From Candidatus Anaerobiospirillum stercoravium (GTDB lineage Bacteria; Pseudomonadota; Gammaproteobacteria; Enterobacterales; Succinivibrionaceae), in assembly GCA_019113025.1 (NCBI GenBank), contig DXIF01000020.1:1-58396 (forward strand): 58,396 bases of DNA, in the 5' to 3' direction. A program made the position numbers and the translations under genes. The notes beneath the pieces are model-generated. The model saw nothing but the letters and a program-made list of their open reading frames with translations. It searched no databases and had not been told where the DNA came from. Below, one piece after another: positions 9,475 through 20,508 of this stretch. The number at the start of each line of letters is the position of its first letter. Positions within the stretch are counted from its first letter, which is position 1.

Positions 9475-9529
9475 TGAGCCTAGCTTGAGCCTTGCTTGAG
9501 CCTTGCTTGAACCTGACTCAAGCCTGACT
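9475..9529. repeat. 11-bp tandem array with TGAGCCT core, five copies
   Basis: Units TGAGCCTAGCT, TGAGCCTTGCT (twice), TGAACCTGACT and CAAGCCTGACT at strict 11-bp spacing, about one helical turn. The same core and period recur at 44533-44587. Confidence 0.9.
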
Positions 9530-12240
9530 CAGCCTGTTGTGATTTGATCAAACAACAAGGCGCTCAGCTGTTCACAGCTCCATTCCTTGCTCTTGGGCTA
9601 ACCCACAAAAAGTGCAAGCCGTATGCCACGCCCCAGCACCACTTCCTGCCGATAGATAAGCCGTTTGTGATCACTTGCACGCCCCCAAACTCCGACCTTA
9701 GACGCGGCAATTTTGCCCCGATCAAGCCCAATCTTTGCCTCAGCGGAGCGCACTTAAGAGCTGTTCCCGCTTCAACTTCCACCAGCTGCGCGGCGAACCG
9801 CTCAGTCACCCCGAGCCACGGCCCAGTCATGCGCCGACCGAGACCTGCGCCGCTTGCCTCCTCCGACTAACCCGCATTACGCGCCCCTGACTCGGCGCTA
9901 ACGTCGCCCCACCTCGCGCGTTAAGCGCTAACTCCAACGCGGCGACTAACGCCGCACCCATTGAGCACTTAGAGCACTCTTGCCTCAGGGTGAGGGTAGA
10001 CCCGGCAAGGCCCAGTGCCCCTAGGTACTACAGCGCGCGTGCATTGTTGAGGTCTACCGCCCACGGCCAAGCCGAGTCAGTCGAAAAAGCCTGCTCCGGC
10101 ACCGCGTAGTTCACATGATGTGCGGCGCTTACATCGCCCTTTGCTCCAAGGTAGACCGCGCTCAGGCACCACCGTTAACTACGAGCATACGGCGCCACTG
10201 GTGCTATTGGCATATTGGGCAGATAGCAGCAGCTTCAGAGGTATGACAAGTTTGCACCAAAACCGATCGCAAGCAGGTGCAGGTTGACATTCCTCCCTTG
10301 AGCGCAGGCAAGGTTATCACTAGATATTGCTGATGTGCCCAAAACCATCACTTACAAGGCATAACTTGCGGCTTTGTGCGTTCCCGACGCAGCCACTGGC
10401 ACGCCACCACCGCGCCGCGCTTGGGGCCACCCGGTGTATTTTGGCGATTAATCTACCGATTATCTTAATGGAGCTAGGTTCAAGGATGTATACGGTCGCA
10501 ACTACGATATCTAAGCCGCAAGCCGACATCACTGCCAAGTGATTGAGAGCTTTGATTTGTAGACTAGATGTATACTGTGGACTTAAAGTCCGAAATTAGG
10601 CCGTTTTGGGGTTACATTGAGTCAATGCTTGCAACCCTAATAGATATCACACAGATTGCGCTTTTATGCGCGCAAAGCGCGCCTGCAGTGGGCTTGGCGC
10701 TTTAGTGCTCAGTGCTTTTATGGCGCAACTAGATAGCACTAGTCCACAAGTATGGGCCAAATCTGGCTTCAATTTTTTTTGACAGCCCGTCAAAATACTG
10801 CCAAACAGAGGGCTAAAAAGCGTATGATTATCGGTGAAAACCAGTCCCTTAACGGGCTTTGCTCAAGATAACTACCAGCGTAGGCTCAGGCTTATTGATA
10901 GGCCTCTTACCCCTATTTACTACCAAATTGCCTCCTGCTAAGACCTATTCTAGCTAGGATGGCCTGACGTAAGTCAGTAAATCAGGTAGTGCATCTGGGT
11001 CAACCTTCCCCCGCTTGTGGTTATCGCAAGGTTAGTACCAAGTTGGTGGTGCTGACGTTACTCCCTTGCTTGTAGTTGTGGCCACCGCAGTTAGTACTGA
11101 CCCTACTTCACTGCGCGCAACGCCCCCGTAAGCAGCGGACAGCGGCGCACCTTACACCATAAGTCAGTCAGTTTTGTGCTGAGCACCAAGCAGCAGTGCG
11201 TCTAGGTTACGCTGCTCAATTCCGCCCCCAAGGCGGCTGTCAACCCCCGGATGACAGTCAGCGCCCAAAGCAAGCGGCACGGTGTGCGTTAGTCTTAGCG
11301 CCTTGCCTTAACTGGCTACTGTTTGCTGTTACTGCCCTTACTTAAGCCCCGCGGGTTGGTGCGATTAAGCCGCCGCCACGCGCAGTTTGCTGCTCACTGC
11401 TTGCTGCTTACAGCTTGCTCCTCATAGCTGATAACAGCTGGCTGTTCCCAGTTTACTGCTCACCGCTTAGCGCTTAGTCACCCAGGTTGTCTCAGGAGAG
11501 AGCTTTAGCGACTTCCTGTGCCAAGGACGATCAAACTCAAAGAGCGATGTTGGCTTGACGGCGCTGCCCCCGGCGGCAAGTCAGGGTGACAGGACTCTGA
11601 GGCTGTAATGCGACATTGTCCCTAGGGCAGCGCGCAACACAGCCATGCTAGACCTCGTACAAGTGCCTTAAGGACTGTGCTGTTCCCTATAAGCTCGCAG
11701 GCTGGTAGGAAAGAGAGCAGCCCTTAAATGGCTTGTATGCTCAAACCCGTAAGAAGTCATGCTGGGGCCTCAGCCTTGGTGCTGCGGCAGCGGTGCGGTC
11801 TTCTTGCAGCGAACATTGTTCAACCTCATTGGTAATTACTTGGAACCAGTTACCAGTAGGCCAAGCTTAAGTTGCAACCTGCGTTATAAGTTGGCTTATA
11901 AATAAGTTGCCTTATAAATTGCGTTGTAACTTGCGTTAGGACCTCGGTAAGTGGCGCCAAAAGTCCCAAGCTTGCGCTGAGACGCACCGCCTTAAGGCTC
12001 TAGGCCTTGCGCGGCGGTGCCGCCTTGTATGGTGACGCCGTGCGCGGCGTAACGCCCGGCAGCGCTTGCGAGATTGCGCTTTATCCGTTCTTGCTTGAGC
12101 CTAACTTGCTCTAGCTTAACGCGCATACGTTTTCAAACTGGGTCGACACGGCCATTAGGCCTTGTTTTCTGAGCACGTGGACTTAGATTACGTCAAATGA
12201 GCTTTCAGCTCTGTGTTAGGCCTAAGCGAAAGGCGAGTTT

Positions 12241-13869
12241 ATGCAGTTTTCAGGAAATGTGCTCATCATTGAGCATGACCAAGATAAACGCCAAGCGCTC
12301 GAAACGATCTTTACGTTTTTAGGCGCGGCTACGCAAACAGGCGAAATTGAGGACTGTTTGTCTTATCTTGATTCGTCCTCTGAACAAGTGGATGCGTGCA
12401 TTTTAGGAACGCTCACCGGCAAGGCAAATAGCTCTAAAATCATTGCCAAGTACCCGCGCACCGCATTTATCGTGTGCGATAGCGAGTTCATCCCCTCAGG
12501 CAAGGAAGACGCCAACTATATTGGCCGTCTGAGTAAGGAGCCGACCTACGACGAGCTCGTGCAGCTCTTGCACTACTGCCAATCCTTCCGCACCATGAGC
12601 CGCTTATCGGGCCGCTCGGATGGGCGCCGCGGCGCGCTCATCAAGCGCTTGGTCGGGCGCTCGGACGCCATGTGCATCGTGCGCCGCTTAATTGAGCAGG
12701 TGGCGCCCACTGATGCCAATGTCCTGATTTTGGGTGAGTCCGGCACCGGCAAGGAAGTGGTGGCGCGCGCCATTCACGACCTGTCCAATCGCTCCAAGAA
12801 ACCGTTTGTCCCAGTCAATTGCGGCGCCATTCCCGGGGAGCTGTTAGAGTCGGAATTATTCGGCCACGAAAAGGGTGCCTTTACCGGCGCCTTTGCCTCG
12901 CGCGAAGGCCGCTTTGAGCTCGCTGAAGGCGGAACCCTGTTCTTAGATGAAATCGGCGATATGCCGTTTCAAATGCAGGTTAAGCTCCTGCGCGTACTCC
13001 AAGAGCGCACCTTTACCCGGGTCGGCTCCAATAAGATCATCACCGCCAATGTGCGCGTGATTGCGGCCACCCACCAAAACCTCGAGAAAATGGTGCAGGA
13101 AAACCGCTTCCGCGAAGACCTGTTCTACCGCTTAAATGTCTTCCCGATTGAAACGCCGCCGCTACGTGAGCGTACCGACGACATTCCGCTCTTAATCCAA
13201 GAGTTGGTCAACCGCCACGGCAAGGAACAGCACACCACCATTCGCTTCACCCAGCGTGCCATGCTGATGCTGATGCAAAACGAGTGGAAAGGCAATGTCC
13301 GTGAGCTCTCAAACTTAGTCGAGCGCCTGCTCATTTTGCATCCGAACGAGGTGGTCGATATCTCCGACCTGCCGGGCAAGTATCACGGCGACAAGGTCGC
13401 CAATGACCCCGTTGCAGAGCGCGAAGCGCTCTTAGAGGCCTTTACTGCTCCTGATGAATTTGACAGCGCCGACGACTTTAACGGCTTGGATGACTCCAGC
13501 CTCATGAGCACGGATCCTAACGCCTTTAGCGCTAAAAACGCAAGCAGCAAGGCAGCGGCCAATGCCGCCGCGGCGGCAAGCTCAAGCGTGGTAGTGCCCA
13601 GCCCCGAGCCTAATGGCGCCAAGGGCAAGGGGGATCTGCCCGATCTGCCGGTAATCCGCGATGAGGCTGATATGGCCGAGGCCTTTGTCCCGCGCTTAAG
13701 CCCTGATGGCGTCAACCTCAAGGACATGATCACCGATATCGAAATCTCCATGATCAAGCAGGCCTTAGAGCAAACCAATGGCGTGGTCGCCAAGGCCGCC
13801 GAGACCTTGGGACTGAGGCGCACCACCTTAATTGAGAAGATGAAAAAATATGGGCTCACCGCCCAATAA
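12241..13869 (+). CDS. flrA: Sigma-54-dependent flagellar master activator (FleQ/FlrA type)
   Basis: 542 residues in three domains. Residues 1-120 form the divergent FleQ-type receiver-like domain, without a normal phospho-acceptor context. Residues about 137-365 are the AAA+ sigma-54 interaction domain, with Walker A GESGTGKE at 165, GAFTGA at 212-217 and Walker B LFLDEIGD. Residues about 500-540 form a Fis-type helix-turn-helix ([25 protein letters not shown]). A linker of roughly 100 residues, Ala/Ser/Asp-rich, separates the last two and is longer than in Pseudomonas FleQ. It would activate RpoN-dependent flagellar operons at the top of the hierarchy. AAAGGCGAG precedes the ATG. The pse genes follow on the same strand after 440 bp. 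A plain NtrC-type regulator is less likely given the N-terminus and context. Confidence 0.9.
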   Translation: MQFSGNVLIIEHDQDKRQALETIFTFLGAATQTGEIEDCLSYLDSSSEQVDACILGTLTGKANSSKIIAKYPRTAFIVCDSEFIPSGKEDANYIGRLSKEPTYDELVQLLHYCQSFRTMSRLSGRSDGRRGALIKRLVGRSDAMCIVRRLIEQVAPTDANVLILGESGTGKEVVARAIHDLSNRSKKPFVPVNCGAIPGELLESELFGHEKGAFTGAFASREGRFELAEGGTLFLDEIGDMPFQMQVKLLRVLQERTFTRVGSNKIITANVRVIAATHQNLEKMVQENRFREDLFYRLNVFPIETPPLRERTDDIPLLIQELVNRHGKEQHTTIRFTQRAMLMLMQNEWKGNVRELSNLVERLLILHPNEVVDISDLPGKYHGDKVANDPVAEREALLEAFTAPDEFDSADDFNGLDDSSLMSTDPNAFSAKNASSKAAANAAAAASSSVVVPSPEPNGAKGKGDLPDLPVIRDEADMAEAFVPRLSPDGVNLKDMITDIEISMIKQALEQTNGVVAKAAETLGLRRTTLIEKMKKYGLTAQ

Positions 13870-15340
<1,471 letters not shown>

Positions 15341-15593
15341 CAGCTCGTACCAATGCCAGCAAGGGGTCAGGTTCAAAACGCAGCAGTGCGAGGCCTGACC
15401 CTTTTGCTTAGGGAAACCAGAGCGGAGCAAGCCGAAACTGACCGGAGCGGATCGGGCTTGAGCTTGCGTGGTGCGCTTCAATGTCCGTCGCATCTAAGCT
15501 TTGTCACTAGGCCTTCCCCCAAGCTTTTCTTCCTTTGGACCACCAATCGGGCGGGCTCCAGCACTTACCCGCGGCACAATAGGAGTAATTACC

Positions 15594-16751
15594 GTGATTC
15601 CGTACAGCACTCAAAACATCGACGAAGATGATATCCAAGCGGTTGAGCGCGTGCTGCGCTCTGATTACTTAACTTGTGGCCCACGCGTCACCGAGTTTGA
15701 AGAGTGCTTATGCTCCTATACCGATGCCCAATACGCGGTAGCGGTCTCAAGTGCCACCGCCGCCTTGCACTTATGCATGCTAGCCTTGGATGTGGGCCCA
15801 CAAGATGAGGTTTGGGTTAGCGCCATCAGCTTTGTGGCCTCCGCTAACTGCGCCCGCTACTGCGGGGCTACGGTGCGCTTTATCGATGTCGATCCGCACA
15901 CCGGCAACTTAGATCACGTCAAACTGGGCCAAATGCTCAAAGACGCCGAGCAAAACCATCAGCCCCTGCCTAAGGCGGTGGTTGCGGTGCACCTGTCAGG
16001 CCGCCCTTGTGAGCTGCGCTACCTGCAAAACTTAAAGGAGCGCTACGGCTTTGCCTTGATCGAAGACGCCTCCCATGCCCTAGGTGCCACCTATGAGAAT
16101 ATGATGATCGGCAAATGCAAGTTCTCTGACGTTACCGTATTCTCCTTCCACCCAGTCAAGATTATCACCACCGCCGAAGGTGGCGCTTGCCTGACCGATA
16201 ACGAAGAGCTCGCCGCTAAGATTCGCCTCTTGCACGCCCATGGCATTACCCATGATCCCGCCCAAATGGAAAATCCTGACATGCCGGGCTTTTACTATGA
16301 GCAACTGGAGCTGGGTTACAACTACCGTATGAGCGAGATGCAGGCGGCCTTGGGCATCTCCCAGATGAACCGGCTCGACCGCTTCTTACAGCAGCGCCGA
16401 GCGCTCGCGCGCGACTACGAGGACATCTTAGATCGCTCCTTGGTCAAGCTGCCGCTTTCGGACGTCCCGGGCTTTGAGAGCTCATGGCACCTCTATCAAA
16501 TCCAGGTTGAGCATCGCAACGAGATCTACCAGACCTTGCGCGACAAGGGCATCGGCGCGCAAATCCACTACATCCCGATTTACCGCCAGCCCTACTACCA
16601 GCGCCAAAAGTACCATGAAGCGCTGCCGGGGGCCGAATACTTCTACGAGCACACCCTGACCATTCCGCTGCACACCAAGATCACCCGCGTCGAGCAAAGC
16701 ATGGTCGCCACCATCATTGCCGCAGCCTTAGATAAGTACGAACACAAGTAA
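15594..16751 (+). CDS. pseC: PseC: PLP aminotransferase of pseudaminate synthesis
   Basis: 385 residues of the DegT/DnrJ/EryC1 family. It transaminates the PseB product to the 4-amino sugar (UDP-4-amino-4,6-dideoxy-beta-L-AltNAc). Evidence: start IPYSTQNIDEDDIQAVERVLRSDYLTCGP, the cofactor motif EDASHALGA, and the Schiff-base lysine in FSFHPVKIITTAEGG. The frame stays open 31 codons further upstream, but GTG 15594 has AGGAG 8 nt before it and matches the family N-terminus, so I use it. PseF starts 13 bp later. Confusable only with other C4 aminotransferases such as ArnB or PglE; context settles it. Confidence 0.94.
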   Translation: MIPYSTQNIDEDDIQAVERVLRSDYLTCGPRVTEFEECLCSYTDAQYAVAVSSATAALHLCMLALDVGPQDEVWVSAISFVASANCARYCGATVRFIDVDPHTGNLDHVKLGQMLKDAEQNHQPLPKAVVAVHLSGRPCELRYLQNLKERYGFALIEDASHALGATYENMMIGKCKFSDVTVFSFHPVKIITTAEGGACLTDNEELAAKIRLLHAHGITHDPAQMENPDMPGFYYEQLELGYNYRMSEMQAALGISQMNRLDRFLQQRRALARDYEDILDRSLVKLPLSDVPGFESSWHLYQIQVEHRNEIYQTLRDKGIGAQIHYIPIYRQPYYQRQKYHEALPGAEYFYEHTLTIPLHTKITRVEQSMVATIIAAALDKYEHK

Positions 16752-16764
16752 CAGGAGGCCCACC

Positions 16765-17517
16765 ATGGCAGACAACAAGGTTTTAGCGGTCATCCCCGCC
16801 CGCGGCGGCTCCAAGCGCATTCCGCACAAGAACATCAAGGACTTCCTAGGTAAGCCCCTCATCGCTTACAGCATCGAGAACTGCCTCAAATCAGGCATCT
16901 GTGATGAAGTCATCGTCTCAACCGATGACCCCGAAATCGCTGCGGTCGCTAAAGAATATGGCGCTAAGGTGCCCTTTATGCGCGCCCCGGAGCTCTCCAA
17001 CGACTTTGCTGGAACCGGCATCGTGTCCTTAGATGCCTACCGTCAGATGACCAAGTTAGGCGGCAGCTATGACACGGTGTGCACCGTCTATGCAACCGCC
17101 CCGCTCTTAACTCCCGAGCACCTCAAGGCGGCCTACGAGCAATTTAAGGCGGCGCAGGCCGACTACCTCTTTGCCTGCTGTGAGTTCCCGTTCCCGGTTC
17201 AGCGCGGCTTCTATCAAGATGCCAACGGCGCTCCGGTGGCCATCATGCCTGAGTGCCAAATGATGCGCTCACAGGACTTACCGCGCGCCTTCCAAGACGC
17301 CGGGCAGTTCTACTTCCAAAAGCCGCAGCTACTTGAGGCCATTCACGGTGCGGTACTCGATGGCACCACCACTAAGACCAATACCGATGCCAGCAAGAGC
17401 GCCATCCGCCGCATGTACGAGATGCCGCGCTATCGCGTCATCGACATCGACACCCCCGAGGACTGGGAGTACGCTTTAATCTTGGCCGAAGCCATCAAAA
17501 AGCTAGGTAAGCTCTAA
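16765..17517 (+). CDS. pseF: PseF: CMP-pseudaminic acid synthetase
   Basis: 250 residues of the CMP-sialate synthetase fold. It activates pseudaminic acid with CTP for transfer by flagellin glycosyltransferases. The nucleotide-binding start VLAVIPARGGSKRIPHKNIKDFLGKPLIAYSIE is diagnostic for the NeuA/PseF group. SIENCLKSGICDEVIVSTDDPEIAAVA and the C-terminal RVIDIDTPEDW fit PseF. ACAGGAGG precedes the ATG. It lies between pseC and pseG with gaps of 13 and 27 bp, clearly one operon. CMP-Neu5Ac synthetase (NeuA) is the alternative, but the sialate genes in this window are catabolic and far away. Confidence 0.92.
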   Translation: MADNKVLAVIPARGGSKRIPHKNIKDFLGKPLIAYSIENCLKSGICDEVIVSTDDPEIAAVAKEYGAKVPFMRAPELSNDFAGTGIVSLDAYRQMTKLGGSYDTVCTVYATAPLLTPEHLKAAYEQFKAAQADYLFACCEFPFPVQRGFYQDANGAPVAIMPECQMMRSQDLPRAFQDAGQFYFQKPQLLEAIHGAVLDGTTTKTNTDASKSAIRRMYEMPRYRVIDIDTPEDWEYALILAEAIKKLGKL

Positions 17518-17544
17518 GCGCGCAGCTCAAACAGGAGGTCTGAT

Positions 17545-18792
17545 ATGACCCAACGTCCTTGGATCGGTGTCATCTTGCGCGCCAATCGCGCCATTGGCAC
17601 GGGGCATTTGATGCGCATCAAACCCCTTTTGCCTCAGCTCAAAGCGCACGCCCAGCTTAGACTCTACGTCTACGCCTTTGATGAGGCGTTGCGACCGCTG
17701 TGCGCCGAGTACGATGAGATTAAGACCTTTGCCACCAAGGATGAGGTGCTCGCCCATCTCACCGCGCTCCCGGCACCGGAAGCGGCACAAGAACCTGAAG
17801 GCGGCGGCGAGTACCTGCCCCAAGTGCTGATTATCGATGACTATGCCATCGACGCCAGCTTTGAGGCGCCGCTGAGCGCGCGCACCCGCATCATGGTGGT
17901 GGACGATTTAGTCAATCGCCCGCATGATTGCGCCTTGCTCCTCGACCAAGGACTTACGCGCACGGCGCAGGACTACCAGCACCTGTGCAACGCCGACTGC
18001 CGCTATCTTGTGGGCGCCCGCTATTCGCTCACCTCCGAGCGTTTTTATCCGCGCAACTATCAACTCAGCGAGCCCAGTGCCTGCCCTTGCCCGGCGCACC
18101 GCAACGCCTTAAGCGTGCGCGCCTTGCTCGGCAAAAGTACAGCCGAGCTACAAGGCCCACTGCCCCCGATTGCCAACGCTGCGCACTTTGCCCCTAAGGA
18201 ACTCAAACCAGCTCTAATGCAAGCGGGCTTAGCGCTCAATCAGCTCGGCCCCACCGTGCCGCCGCGCGTCTTTGTCAACTTTGGCGGGGCCGACCCGGTG
18301 TCAGCCTGCCTCAAGTTTGCCCACGCGCTGCTTGCAGGCCAGCTCTATCAGCACTACGACTTTACCATCGTAGCTGGGGCGGCCAACCAAGACTATGACG
18401 CGCTGCAAAAGCTTCTCGCCCAAGTGCCAACCAACTACCAAGAGCGCGTCAAGCTGCTGCGCCACTGCCATGATGTCGCCGACCTCTTGTTTAAGCATGA
18501 CGTCGCGATCGGCGCCTATGGCGGCATGTTCCGCGAGCGCATCGCCGCGGGCATCCCAACGATCGGAGTGGTGATTGCCGACAACCAAGAAGGCGCCCCC
18601 GCCGCCCAACTGGGCTTTAACTTTGGTCTGGACCTGAGCCTAGCGCAGCTCTCAGATCCCAACGCGGTAGCGCCAAGCCTCGCCACCTTAGTGGAAAAGG
18701 CTCCCGACTTTACCTCAAGCTGCCTTAAGGTCTATGACGGACAAGGCTTAGAGCGCATTGTGTCCGCCATCGTAGCACTGCTGCCCCACTAG
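17545..18792 (+). CDS. pseG: PseG: UDP-2,4-diacetamido-trideoxy-altropyranose hydrolase
   Basis: 415 residues of the MurG-like GT-B fold family. It removes UDP from UDP-6-deoxy-AltdiNAc. The N-terminal signature LRANRAIGTGHLMRIKPLLPQL carries the catalytic His of G-T-G-H. The C-terminal half has FVNFGGADPV and IGAYGGMFRERIAAGIPTIGV. It is much longer than Campylobacter PseG (about 274): an insertion near residues 170-225 (Pro/Ala/Leu-rich, Cys-Pro-Cys-Pro) and a Glu/Gly-rich stretch near 75-90 are not family features. There is no acetyltransferase (PseH) fusion. AGGAGG precedes the ATG. Last gene of the run; pseH and pseI must be elsewhere. Confidence 0.88.
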   Translation: MTQRPWIGVILRANRAIGTGHLMRIKPLLPQLKAHAQLRLYVYAFDEALRPLCAEYDEIKTFATKDEVLAHLTALPAPEAAQEPEGGGEYLPQVLIIDDYAIDASFEAPLSARTRIMVVDDLVNRPHDCALLLDQGLTRTAQDYQHLCNADCRYLVGARYSLTSERFYPRNYQLSEPSACPCPAHRNALSVRALLGKSTAELQGPLPPIANAAHFAPKELKPALMQAGLALNQLGPTVPPRVFVNFGGADPVSACLKFAHALLAGQLYQHYDFTIVAGAANQDYDALQKLLAQVPTNYQERVKLLRHCHDVADLLFKHDVAIGAYGGMFRERIAAGIPTIGVVIADNQEGAPAAQLGFNFGLDLSLAQLSDPNAVAPSLATLVEKAPDFTSSCLKVYDGQGLERIVSAIVALLPH

Positions 18793-18958
18793 GGCGCCCG
18801 CCCAAGTAGTCGACCCGAGCAGCCCACCCAAGCCGCCAAGTCAGAGCGGCAGCTTGGGCCAGAGCATGAGCTCAGGCCAGAGCGTGAGCTGCGTCCTTGC
18901 CTAAACGGGCGCGTCCCCGTAAGCTGAGAACACATTGTGCTGAGACAGGAGAAAAGCG

Positions 18959-19663
18959 ATGGCCGATCAAGTATTAACCTGGCATGACCTACTAGGCCCA
19001 CTCAAGCAAGAGCCTTACTTTAAAAACGCGCTGGCCTACTACGACCAAGACGTGGCCGCAGGAAACCGCTGCTTTCCGCCGCGCCATGAAATCTTTAATG
19101 CCTTTCGCTTAACGCCCTTCTCTGACCTCAAGGTCATCATCTTGGGCCAAGACCCCTACCACGAGCTGGGCCAAGCCATGGGCTTGTCTTTTTCGGTGCG
19201 CCCGGGAGTTAAAGTGCCACCGTCCTTGGTCAATATCTACAAGGAACTAAGCCAAGACATCCCCGGCTTTACCCCACCACCGCATGGCTGCTTAGTGTCG
19301 TGGGCGCGCCAAGGCGTGCTCTTGCTCAACGCCATCTTGACCGTGCGCGAAGGTCAGGCCATGGCCCATGCCAACCAAGGCTGGGAGCAATTTACTGACG
19401 CAGTAATCAAGCTCATCAACGAGCACAGCGAGCATGTGGTCTACCTCTTATGGGGGGCTAAAGCGCGCAATAAGTGCAAGGTGGTCGATCGCAGCCGCAA
19501 TTTGGTCTTAGAGTGCGCGCACCCAAGTCCGCTCTCCGCCCACAACGGCTTTTTTGGCCAGCACCAATTCTCGCAGGCCAACGCCTACCTCATGGCCCAC
19601 GGCAAGGCCCCGATTAACTGGCAGCTGCCGCAAGAGGTCACCCCAGAAGAGCTCAACTTCTAA
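18959..19663 (+). CDS. ung: Uracil-DNA glycosylase
   Basis: 234-residue family-1 UDG that excises uracil from DNA in base excision repair. The water-activating motif VIILGQDPYHELGQAMGLSFSV (catalytic Asp in GQDPYH) and the DNA-intercalation motif HPSPLSAHNGFFG are complete. VYLLWGAKA is the conserved strand before it. Length is normal for the family. ACAGGAG lies 8 nt before the ATG. It follows pseG after 166 bp containing an 18-bp duplication (GCCAGAGCRTGAGCT) and is probably transcribed separately. Confidence 0.97.
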   Translation: MADQVLTWHDLLGPLKQEPYFKNALAYYDQDVAAGNRCFPPRHEIFNAFRLTPFSDLKVIILGQDPYHELGQAMGLSFSVRPGVKVPPSLVNIYKELSQDIPGFTPPPHGCLVSWARQGVLLLNAILTVREGQAMAHANQGWEQFTDAVIKLINEHSEHVVYLLWGAKARNKCKVVDRSRNLVLECAHPSPLSAHNGFFGQHQFSQANAYLMAHGKAPINWQLPQEVTPEELNF

Positions 19664-19691
19664 GCGCCGCCACCTGCGCCCGCGCCCGCAC

Positions 19692-20261
19692 CTACCGCCC
19701 CGAGGCCGCCCGTGCCTGTGCCGTAAGCGCGCGCCGATAAGGCTCGGGGTCAAACCACGCAAGGGCCTGCGCCTCTAGCGTGCGTACCAAGGCATCCTTG
19801 CCGGAGCAATAGTCGTCGATGCTGTAAGGATACAAAGCGGCGAGCTCACGCTTGAGCGCGGCATATTGCGCGCACGCCTCCGGGTGGGTGCGGAGATAGT
19901 CGCGCAGCGCTAAATGGCGCATGATGTTGGCCTCATCGCCCCCACCAAAGATATGGACTTGGTGGGTGCGCTCGTCCCCGCCCTTACGCAAGTAGCGGCG
20001 GCCCTTAAGCCCAAACTCCCCCAAGTACTCATAGCCTAAGCGCTCGAGTGCCGCGGCGCGCGCATCGACCAAGGCGACCTCAGTCACCACCGCCATAAGG
20101 TCGATGATGGGCTTGGCCGCAAGGCCCGGCACCGCCGTGCTGCCGATGTGAAAAATCTCTACAGCGATCGGCACCAGCACAGGCGCTAAGAGCGCCCGCT
20201 CCTGCTCAAACCGGCGCGGCCATGCCCGGTCATATGGAACCACGATAATATGCTGTGCCAT
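19692..20261 (-). CDS. GrpB family protein
   Basis: 189 residues matching the GrpB/UPF0157 family, a nucleotidyltransferase-superfamily fold of uncertain cellular role, often found fused to dephospho-CoA kinase. The characteristic pieces are IVVPYDRAWPRRFEQE, VEIFHIGSTAVPGLAAKPIIDLM (G-S-T-x-V-x-G-x-x-x-K-P-I-x-D) and HIFGGGDE near the centre. The frame is open 36 codons upstream, but the family start is MAQHIIVVPYDRAW at 20261. The preceding box is weak (GGGGGC). Its stop lies only 28 bp from the ung stop, convergent. Confidence 0.88.
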   Translation of the reverse strand: MAQHIIVVPYDRAWPRRFEQERALLAPVLVPIAVEIFHIGSTAVPGLAAKPIIDLMAVVTEVALVDARAAALERLGYEYLGEFGLKGRRYLRKGGDERTHQVHIFGGGDEANIMRHLALRDYLRTHPEACAQYAALKRELAALYPYSIDDYCSGKDALVRTLEAQALAWFDPEPYRRALTAQARAASGR

Positions 20262-20311
20262 TACTGCCCCCGGTGGTGACCACCACCTGCTGAGTGCTGC
20301 CGCCCGCTCCC

Positions 20312-20378
20312 CCACAAAACAAACGCCGCGCTGCGCAGGCTCGAGCCTAAAAGGCTCGAGCCTACTCAATCGCGGCGT
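20312..20378 (-). terminator. Intrinsic terminator after eda
   Basis: Nested dyads: inner AGGCTCGAGCC (20337-20347) / GGCTCGAGCCT (20353-20363) with loop TAAAA, flanked by ACGCCGCG (20323-20330) / CGCGGCGT (20371-20378). Read on the minus strand it is followed by TTGTTTTG. It ends the kdgK-eda unit before the GrpB gene. Confidence 0.75.
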
Positions 20379-20508
20379 ATTAAAGTTAAGTGCAGGAACT
20401 CAGTTCAAGCGCAGCTCAAGCGTAGCTTGCCCTGAGCTCCCAACACTTCAAGCAGAGCGGGCGCTCAACGCGCTTGCGCAGCACGCGCTTGCGCGGCACC
20501 GCTTAGGC

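Larger units (their letters stand above)
9297..12240. other. 2.9-kb interval without a convincing gene
   Basis: No open frame here has a ribosome binding site or a recognisable protein; the longest (9544-9870, plus) is Pro/Ala-rich without domain signs. I searched by eye for tRNA T-loop motifs, RNase P RNA, tmRNA, SRP RNA and 6S RNA and found none. Features visible: two tandem arrays at 9386-9425 and 9475-9529; a 7-bp stem TTTTGAC/GTCAAAA at 10777-10795; a 13-nt dyad GGACTTAAAGTCC at 10579-10591; an IS605-end-like motif at 10284-10313; repeated ATAAGTTG/CTTATAA words at 11890-11935. It could hold decayed genes, unrecognised small RNAs, or a long flrA control region. Confidence 0.6.

Noticed and set aside
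9544-9870. 108-codon plus-strand open frame
   Set aside because: No ribosome binding site, composition typical of GC-rich non-coding DNA, overlapped by an equally long minus-strand frame.
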